A stretch of DNA of 12,426 bases from Lojkania enalia (Eukaryota > Ascomycota > Dothideomycetes > Pleosporales). Every line of letters starts with the position of its first letter. Position 1 is the stretch's first letter. Shown here one piece after another: positions 6,796 to 12,426 of the stretch. The position numbers and the translations under genes are program-made. Under the pieces are notes generated by a model. The model worked only from the letters and a program-made list of their open reading frames with translations. It searched no databases and was not told where the DNA came from. Location of the stretch: NCBI GenBank assembly GCA_010094045.1, contig ML986630.1, forward strand, positions 7,583-20,008, in the 5' to 3' direction.

Positions 6796-7680
6796 ATATC
6801 TGAGAAGAAGATACTCAGTACTCCTAGCGATTAGGAGGATTAGCTTAAGCAGCGTAAACTAACAGCTAGCAGGCTAAGGGTATAAAAATATTTAGATCTA
6901 AGCGTACCTCCTAAAGAGGTTAAAATCTATAGGCTAGAACCTCCCCTCCCTAATATAGGTGAGTTCCGGACCCCGAAGATAAATCTAGAAGGGGAAATAG
7001 AAAGATACCCCTCTAGTAGAGTTATATATAAGGAGATAACCTCGATATAAATAATAGATTAGAACTGGGCAAGGGACTAGTATAACTAATAGAGGAAGAA
7101 TTAGATTAAAATCGATAATACTCTCTATACTATATATAGTAATATCTTAACAATAATATCGCTTTAATATAAAGTAATACTTAGCAATAATATAACTAGC
7201 TACAAGATTCTTAAAATCTTATAGGAAAAGTTAGTATCTACTATCGAGTCGAGGGAGCAACTAATCTAGAAGGAATATTAAGTTCTCCTCAAGTACCTAA
7301 CCGATAGAGAGGTAGAGAAGTAGCTAAATTAGTAGAATCAGATAATCTATCGTACTAAGGCTACTAGCTTAGTAGAAGTTTAGGGCCTTAGAGTAGAAAA
7401 GGATTTTCTTCTAACGGTTGCTAAGAAAGATAAGGTGTGGGCGCTAATCTATATAGTACCGATTAACGCTAAAAATGAGCTAGGTAGGATTAATCAACTA
7501 ATTCCTACGATTAAACAATTGGTATACTAATATACTAATTACTATAGATGTTTTAATCTATAAAAGATGCTTAGCTTGTTCGTAACTTTATAACGTCTAT
7601 TAATTTCTTAAGTAAATTCTGATAGTATTATACAGCAGCTTTAAGAAAAATCCAGTTTACAATCGCGTACTCTACTACTC
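6796..7680 (+). other. Gag region of copia element C
   Basis: This region of about 295 codons precedes the zinc knuckle in the shared frame and would encode the particle-forming protein. It opens with a charged, Ser/Thr/Pro-containing stretch (S-E-K-K-I-L-S-T-P-S-D) and continues with mixed hydrophobic and charged sequence interrupted by TAA/TAG. Fungal Gag proteins are too variable for a firm match by eye. The call depends on position between the leader and the knuckle. Confidence 0.65.
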
Positions 7681-7722
7681 TACTTCTATAAGAAGCGGCA
7701 CTTCTAGAGTAATTGTAAGTAC
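7681..7722 (+). other. Gag CCHC zinc knuckle of copia element C, partly destroyed
   Basis: The frame reads Y-F-Y-K-K-R-H-F-stop-S-N-C-K, matching C-x2-C-x4-H-x4-C in spacing. The first two Cys are Tyr (TAC, TAT), while the His (CAC) and last Cys (TGT) remain. Two of four ligands are therefore lost, by TpG to TpA changes. Confidence 0.82.
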
Positions 7723-7986
7723 GTAAATAAATCGATTAGGCTACTAAACTAGGTACTAGATTAGAAAATACTAAAAGCCTGAGATAATATCTTAAATAGG
7801 AATAACTAGGGGAAAAAGAATACCCTAAAGGTAAATATAGAAAAATATAAGAAGTTGAAATCCTCGCTTAATAGTAAGGCTTCTATAAAAGCTGCTAGCC
7901 TCTAGGGAAATACCTAGGTAATTTAAAGGGGCAATTTTTCAGCGAGTACTACCCCTAAGAAAGAAGATACTAGTATCCTAAATCGG

Positions 7987-8100
7987 TGGATACTTAATCT
8001 AGGTTCTAATATCTATATATATAACTCTAAGACTTTTAGTTAGTAGACTATTTAGATGGTAAATTCTAAAGATAAAATTGCTGCGGGAGGTAGTATATAC
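7987..8100 (+). other. Protease active-site region of copia element C
   Basis: W-I-L-N-L-G-S-N at 7987-8010 matches the copia protease signature WILDSGA(T/S)xH. The catalytic Asp (GAT) is now AAT (Asn) at 7996-7998 after CTT, a TpG context. This protease would have cut Gag from Pol. Downstream, at about 8160-8215, an E-V-A-Y-V-P pattern matches the conserved 'lyvP..l.NLlS' segment that follows copia proteases. Confidence 0.8.
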
Positions 8101-8454
8101 TCTATATTAAAATAGGGTACTATTATAATTACGATTAATTCTCCTACAGGCCTAAGAGATATTAAGCTAATAGAAGTTGCTTACGTTCCTTAGTTGCTAA
8201 CTAATATAATAGCTCTAATCAGAAATAGGGAATAGAATATCTAGTTCAACTTAGGTAGAGATTACCTTTACTAGTATAATTACTATAATATCGTTTGTTA
8301 TTTAGAGTTGTTTAACAGCTACTAGCTACTAGATACGGACCTAGTAAAAAGGCCTCTACTCGATTCGCTTTCCGGATATAAGATAGTTGCAGTAATTAAG
8401 GAAAAGCCTTTCTATTACTAGTAACTAATGTGAATTATTTCTTTAGCTAAAGCG

Positions 8455-8568
8455 TACCGATTATTAGACTACCTAAGTAGAGATTTAGTATTAACCCTAC
8501 CTTAGGTAGCTAAGGGTATCCAGTTAAGTAATTAGGAAGTACTAGTATAATAAGATTGCTAGATATAT
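8455..8568 (+). other. GAG-pre-integrase HHCC zinc finger of element C
   Basis: Y-R-L-L-D-Y at 8455-8472 matches HRxLGH with both His changed to Tyr and Gly to Asp. C-stop-I-Y-I-Q-A-K at 8557-8580 matches CxxCxxxK with the second Cys changed to Tyr. This finger lies at the N-terminus of copia integrase and normally coordinates zinc. Three of four ligands are lost. Confidence 0.8.
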
Positions 8569-8640
8569 ATACAAGCGAAGTTATTATAGTAGATTAGCTA
8601 GTATAGTTAGCTTTATCTAGCTACTAAACTATTCGAGAGA

Positions 8641-9130
8641 ATTATGATTAATATTATATAACTTTAGAAAGACTGTAAGAGGTACTATAATAGTAAGAGA
8701 TACCTATTTTATATAGTTAATTAGGTGTCCCGGTAGTATAAGAGATTTACAATATACAATCGGTTAAAATCTACCCTCATAAAAGCCTTTAAAATACTAT
8801 TAGCAAAAATTAAATAATAGTATAAAAGAAAGATTATATATATCCGTATAGATAATAACTTAAGCTTTTTAGAACTTATAGAAGTATTACTTAATTAAAG
8901 AATTGCGATTAAAGCTTACGCGCCTTATACGCCTAAGTAGAATAGTCTAGTAAAGCGAGTAGAATACTAAATTATAACCCACGCGCGCGCTCTCGCGATA
9001 GAAGGTAATATTTCTAATAAATATACTAACGAATTAGCTTACACAGCAATATACCTACTTAATAGAACGCTAATTGCAAGCCTTCGATTTAAAACCTTAT
9101 ATAAGGCCGTTTTTAGCTATAAACCGTTTC
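8641..9130 (+). other. Integrase catalytic core of copia element C
   Basis: This would be the DDE core that joined cDNA to the target. The presumed first Asp is Asn at 8650-8652 (I-N-I after a T). The second, in I-R-I-D-N-N, is intact at 8851-8853 because its G follows A. The Glu expected in the QNGxxER box is Lys at 8953-8955 (N-S-L-V-K-R). The well-conserved A-P-Y-T-P motif (about 8920-8934) and the Y-L-L-N-R-T segment (about 9052-9069) that follow are unmistakably copia. Integrase lies upstream of RT, which fixes the superfamily. Confidence 0.9.
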
Positions 9131-10050
9131 TTATTTACCTTTAGGTTATAGGATCGCGAGCGTACATTTTAGATAAAACTCTATTAAGAGGCGATAAACT
9201 AGCGTCGCAAGTACTAATTAGAAAACTCTTATAATATAGGAGTACAAATATATACTAAATACTAATTCTAAAACTAAAATAGGTACTTAATACTAGAGAT
9301 ATTATATTTGGCGATATTATATCTAGTAAGGAGGAGGAATATCTGCTAAAAGAATCCCTAGAGAAGTTTCTTTTTCAAATTAACAATATTAAGAGCTCTA
9401 TTAATAGTAGTAATAATAAAACGATTAAAGTTATAGAAGCGATCTATAAGAATCGGCTGCCTAATTAAGATATCTCTACTAAGTTAGTAGGTAATTTGAT
9501 TAGTAAGAAGGCCTATTAACAGGAGAATACTATTTTTAAAGAACAAATCGACGATATTACTAGTAATTAGGGACTCCTAACACTAGAATTAATACTAGCG
9601 CCAGCGCTAAGAAATTAGAATACCCCTATAGCGCTGCTAGTAGATAGTAAGGATACTACGTTTAGCGATAATTTGCTATAAAAATAGCAACTATCGCCTC
9701 CTTATACTTCTATACTCTTAAGAAGAACAAATAATACCCTATAGAGGGAAGAAATTAATAGCTAAGTATTAAGGGATAATATAATCTAGAGAGGCAGGTT
9801 CTTATATAGCCGCAGGCCGCCTTAGTTATACTTTACAACCTTTACAGTACTATCTAATAGTAAGCTAATACCGGTAAATTATATAAAGGAAACTTATACT
9901 ATTAGAAAATATTATTACAATCAGCTTCTACTAGAACCGAAGTACTATAAGGATCTGAAGAATCACCCTTTTAGTACTAGCTTCTATAAGGCCTATCGCG
10001 CTGAGTTATAGAAGCAGGAAGATATAGATACCTAGTAAAAGGTAATAATC
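9131..10050 (+). other. Integrase C-terminal / linker region of element C
   Basis: This is about 300 codons between the integrase core and RT in the shared frame. It has many short Ser/Asn-rich stretches (around 9400-9420 a run of serine and asparagine codons) and charged blocks, as usual for the variable integrase tail and linker of copia Pol. A G-D-I-I-like segment near 9310 may be the end of the integrase domain. No further enzyme is recognised. Confidence 0.55.
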
Positions 10051-10800
10051 CTCTAAGACTCTACTGAAATTCTTCTAGTAATATAGGTATTTGTATATAA
10101 ATTTAATGAGGACGGTTTCCTATATAAATTTAAGACTAGGTTAGTCGTACGCGGCGATCTACAATCTTAATAGGGAGATATCTATACTACTATACTAGCC
10201 GTACAAACCTTTTACTTTCTAATATTAATTGCAACTTATTTTAAACTCGATATATACTAGTTTAATATTATTAACACGTTCCTTAACTACCGATTAGATA
10301 GGTTAATATATATCTATATACTAGAAGGTTTCGTATATAAGTATAAGAAATATCTACAACTATAGAAAGCTATATATAGCCTTAAGGATGCTCTAAAACT
10401 TTAGTATTATAAGCTAGATAGGACTCTAAGGTAATTAGGCCTTAAAATAGTACTAGGAATATCTTACTTATACACAAATAATAAGCTAATCATCTTCTTT
10501 TATATTAATAATATCATAATCCTAGTTTACCTATTAAATATCTCTACTAAGCAGAAATTTAAATCGCAATTAAGTAATAAATATAAACTCTAATCTCTTA
10601 AAGATCTAAATTAGTTTCTAGGAGTTTAAGTTATACGCGATATATAGTAGTATAAGACCTAGCTACTATAGAACTTATTTATTAATAAGGTAGCAGCGCG
10701 ATTTAATATTACGGTTAATAAGAAGGCGCCGAGTACGCCTCTATACGAGAACGTACTACCAGCTGCTACTAAGGAATCCTCTAATAGGATATCTTATTAC
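10051..10800 (+). other. Reverse transcriptase domain of copia element C
   Basis: V-F-V-Y-K-F-N-E-D-G and F-K-T-R-L-V-V-R-G-D (about 10090-10160) match the copia 'WVfkxKxxxDG...yKARLVaRG' opening. The catalytic F-D of 'vqxDvxnAFLn' is F-N at 10261-10266, and the polymerase box YVDD is Y-I-N-N at 10501-10512. All three active-site Asp are Asn, each preceded by T, exactly as RIP at TpG predicts. 'AIYSLKDALK' at about 10369-10400 corresponds to the conserved ALYGLKxxP. Confidence 0.92.
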
Positions 10801-11059
10801 TAACAACTAATTAGTTGTCTAGTTTAGATTATAGTTTTTATACGCCTTAATATCGCGCGAGCGTACTCGATATTATTATAATACTTCTAGAACTCTAGTA
10901 ATTATTATATTAATACTACTTTAAGGGTATAGTAATATCTAATTAGTACGAAGTACTTAGCGATTATAGTAATAGCTAATAATATATAAAACACCTCTAC
11001 TATCAGCTAGAGTAGCGATACTAATTATATCAACTCTATAGAGCAATTACTATTCTATA

Positions 11060-11480
11060 ATATATCTGATGCAGCCTTCGGCGATAATTCTAATACTTGT
11101 TAAAGTTCCTACAGCTATATATTTCAACTTTTTAGGATGCTAATCGATTAGAAAGCCTTAATTCAGCGTACGGTTATAAAATCGACTACTAAGGTAGAAT
11201 TATTAGCACTATTAGTCGCCGGATTAAAAATAGAGTAGTAGTAGAAGGCCTTCGCCTTACTATACTTCCATATTAACGTGCAACTAGTACTACTTTACAA
11301 TAATTAATAAATAGTAGATATCGTAAATAAGCCATCCGAGCGCTTTAATACTAAACTTCGCTATGTGGATATATACTAGTACTAGCTACGTTAAGAAGTA
11401 GTAGAGTAGAGACTTATAATCAGTTGGCAACCGACGAATCTAATGTCAGCCGACGGCCTTATAAAAGTTCTGCAGCCGTA
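11060..11480 (+). other. RNase H and C-terminus of copia Pol (element C)
   Basis: S-D-A-A-F-G-D-N at about 11065-11088 is the first RNase H Asp motif (intact, 11068-11070), and S-S-Y-S-Y-I-F-Q-L follows. K-S-T-T-K-V-E-L at about 11179-11202 equals the copia STTEAE(L/Y) motif, with the first Glu changed to Lys at 11191-11193. M-S-A-D-G-L-I-K at about 11440-11466 is the terminal ADxLTK signature. Part of this block (11400-11480) retains several CpA and TpG and is less degraded than RT. Confidence 0.92.
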
Positions 11481-11580
11481 ACAATACTAAAGGTTTATTA
11501 AGCAACTAAAAATAGAAGATATTTCGGCTAGAATCGAATCTCAGGAATTTCTATTAGCTAAATAAATCGATTACTAATAA

Positions 11581-11722
11581 GAATCTTAGGGGGTAATCTA
11601 AATTGATATTTCTGCAAGCGTACTTAGCTCTACTACTAGTTACTCTATATAATTTACCTCTTTTAGTATAGTATCTACCTTTATTTTTTTTTCGACGCAG
11701 CTTCTCCTTCGCAGTTAAAACT
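11581..11722 (+). other. 3' untranslated region of element C
   Basis: This short AT-rich stretch lies between the end of Pol and the polypurine tract. It has no coding signal and a T/C-rich run near 11665-11712. I see no additional structure. Confidence 0.6.
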
Positions 11723-11729
11723 GGGGGGG
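11723..11729 (+). promoter_or_regulatory. Polypurine tract of copia element C
   Basis: A GGGGGGG run preceded by AAAACT ends two bases before the 3' LTR. This is the expected site for plus-strand cDNA priming, and it escaped RIP because only its first G follows a T. Confidence 0.85.
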
Positions 11730-11731
11730 TA

Positions 11732-11911
11732 TATTATGGGGATTTTCGGCTAGTCTACCGAGCTGTATTAGATATCGACGTACGATATTACGCTAGATAT
11801 TAGCTAATATACCCCTTTTTCATATACATAAATATGGCCCGCTGGCCATCTTCAATCAACCAGTTCAGCTTCTCATCTCCCTCCCTGAGACAAGATTCGC
11901 CTCTTACCACA
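11732..11911 (+). repeat. 3' LTR of copia element C (180 bp)
   Basis: It begins TATTATGGGG (the terminal TG has become TA) and ends ACCACA with the canonical CA intact. It is the partner of 6313-6516, shorter by one 24-bp GATAT-type repeat block, and differs otherwise only by transitions. Its final 70 bases hold many unmutated CpA sites, making this one of the least degraded parts of the window. Confidence 0.95.
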
Positions 11912-11916
11912 AAGAG
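11912..11916. repeat. Right target-site duplication of copia element C (AAGAG)
   Basis: AAGAG follows the terminal CA of the 3' LTR and matches 6308-6312 exactly. One copy belongs to the original gag sequence of element B. Confidence 0.95.
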
Positions 11917-12426
11917 CAATTATAGTAGAATAAGGTATTAATACTAGGGTAGATTAAAGTAGTATTAGATTATAGGTTATCTTAGATAAACTCTTAGAAG
12001 CCTTCTAATACTAATCTAAATTTGTTTTAGCTATAATCTATAGGTTAATAGTTCGTTCTAAGAGGTTAAAAACGCTTCTCCTTTCTATATTATAAACTAT
12101 TAAGTAGATAACTATAGTATTAAAAGAACTTTTCTATATAAGCTTAAAGCTAAAGTTTAGTATCTTTAGACTGGGGAGAATCTTATCCTATAGGTAGAAG
12201 AACTACTTAGATTAGGATACGGATCCCCTAATAGCTGTACTAATAAAGCGAGCTTTAAAAGTTAGAAATACTTCTCTCTTATTTATTCTTAGGATTTAAA
12301 ACGTCTATTATATCTCTATCTCTTTATTATTTATAATAAAATATAATTGTAGAAGTAAAATTATTTCTTCTATATTCTTAAACTAATACTAGTCTAATTT
12401 AGCTAGGTATTTTAGCTCTAGATACC
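11917..12426 (-). pseudogene. Gag core of Ty3/gypsy element B, continuing off the right edge
   Basis: On the minus strand, in the same phase as 4244-6312, the frame reads an L-L-L-Q-L-Y-F segment near 12330-12350. It then reads T-F-K-A-R-F-I-S-T-A-I-R-G-S-V-S (about 12215-12262) and further hydrophobic and charged sequence ending I-E-R-R-S-V-F-N-L-L (about 12055-12085). The pattern FxxRFxxxAxxGxVxxSxW..LWxKI.P.L is what I know from fungal gypsy Gag (Retrotrans_gag-type) proteins that precede the CCHC knuckle. Its C-terminal part, including that knuckle, is now at 6215-6312 on the other side of the copia insert. The start codon and 5' LTR are outside. It is broken by TAA/TAG only. Confidence 0.75.

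Larger units (their letters stand above)
6796..11580 (+). pseudogene. Copia Gag-Pol polyprotein gene of element C, RIP-degraded
   Basis: A single plus-strand frame (codon starts of phase 1, for example 7681, 8851, 10501, 11068) covers Gag, CCHC knuckle, protease, integrase, RT and RNase H. The knuckle, protease, integrase, RT and RNase H landmarks are separated by exact multiples of three, so no frameshift accumulated over at least 3.4 kb and Gag was fused to Pol. That is the usual state for many fungal copia elements. About 1,595 codons is within the family range. Dozens of TAA/TAG interrupt it, mostly replacing Gln and Trp. The start is a guess (ATA at 6796, possibly former ATG). The end lies among TAA codons at 11563-11580, any of which may be original. 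Several catalytic residues are lost, as noted in the domain entries. Confidence 0.93.
6313..11911 (+). mobile_element. Complete Ty1/copia retrotransposon (element C), 5,599 bp, RIP-degraded
   Basis: All parts of a copia element are present in order: 5' LTR (6313-6516), tRNA-derived primer site (6517-6531), leader, one Gag-Pol frame with Gag, protease, integrase, RT and RNase H (about 6796-11580), polypurine tract (11723-11729) and 3' LTR (11732-11911). AAGAG flanks both sides. Integrase before RT proves Pseudoviridae rather than gypsy. It inserted into the gag of element B on the opposite strand. The element is structurally full length but carries dozens of nonsense changes, so it is not autonomous now. 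LTR identity cannot be used to date the insertion because RIP inflated the differences. Confidence 0.96.
3980..12426 (-). mobile_element. Ty3/gypsy element B, interrupted by element C and internally deleted
   Basis: This minus-strand element consists of a 3' LTR (about 3980-4222), polypurine tract, pol remnant (4244-6312) and Gag core (11917-12426, running off the right edge). The interval 6313-11911 is a copia element inserted into it. The Gag frame on the right and the zinc knuckle-to-RT frame on the left have the same phase once the insert and one AAGAG copy are removed. RNase H and integrase, which should follow RT, are absent. Its RT and protease-like region resemble a fungal gypsy lineage distinct from element A, and no chromodomain is seen. 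The 5' LTR and primer site lie outside the window. Confidence 0.8.

Noticed and set aside
9131..10050. Captured host gene or extra enzyme in the long linker between copia integrase and RT
   Set aside because: The stretch is low in recognisable motifs, keeps the Pol frame and fits the variable integrase tail and linker. Nothing points to a separate protein.
1..12426. Short open frames on both strands that could be read as small genes
   Set aside because: They are brief gaps between RIP-generated stops, overlap recognisable retroelement domains in other frames, and mostly lack ATG starts. None has recognisable homology or composition of its own.

Overview
This window looks like a retrotransposon graveyard from a filamentous ascomycete (Pezizomycotina-type) genome that has been through repeat-induced point mutation (RIP). 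The DNA is very A+T-rich and dominated by TpA. CpA and TpG are scarce outside a few islands, and CpG is retained. ATG and TGA are rare, while TAA and TAG interrupt every reading frame. I see no intact host gene, tRNA or rRNA. All recognisable coding sequence belongs to LTR retrotransposons, and it is inactivated by C-to-T / G-to-A type changes rather than by indels.

Layout. (1) Positions 1-3504, plus strand: the pol region of a Ty3/gypsy chromovirus (element A). It runs in one frame through the protease tail, reverse transcriptase (RT), RNase H, integrase, chromodomain and a proline-rich tail, and its 5' half lies left of the window. (2) Positions 3505-3979: unassigned, probably the 3' end of element A. 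(3) Positions about 3980-6312 and 11917-12426, minus strand: a second Ty3/gypsy element (B) of a different lineage. It has a 3' LTR, a G-rich polypurine tract, an RT, a protease-like region, a Gag zinc knuckle and, at the right edge, a Gag core. It lacks RNase H and integrase. (4) Positions 6313-11911, plus strand: a complete Ty1/copia element (C), 5,599 bp long. It has LTRs of 204 and 180 bp, a primer site resembling an initiator-Met tRNA anticodon arm, one Gag-Pol frame and a polypurine tract. It is flanked by a perfect 5-bp target-site duplication, AAGAG.

How the pieces relate. Element C jumped into the gag of element B, just upstream of the zinc knuckle. Removing C with one AAGAG copy takes out 5,604 bp (1,868 codons) and rejoins B's Gag frame exactly. 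B lies next to the 3' end of A. After or during this nesting, RIP acted on the DNA. The two C LTRs differ by about 18 transitions, no transversions that I can see, and one 24-bp indel. Which catalytic residues survive mostly follows from whether the codon's G follows a T. No non-transposon system is evident.
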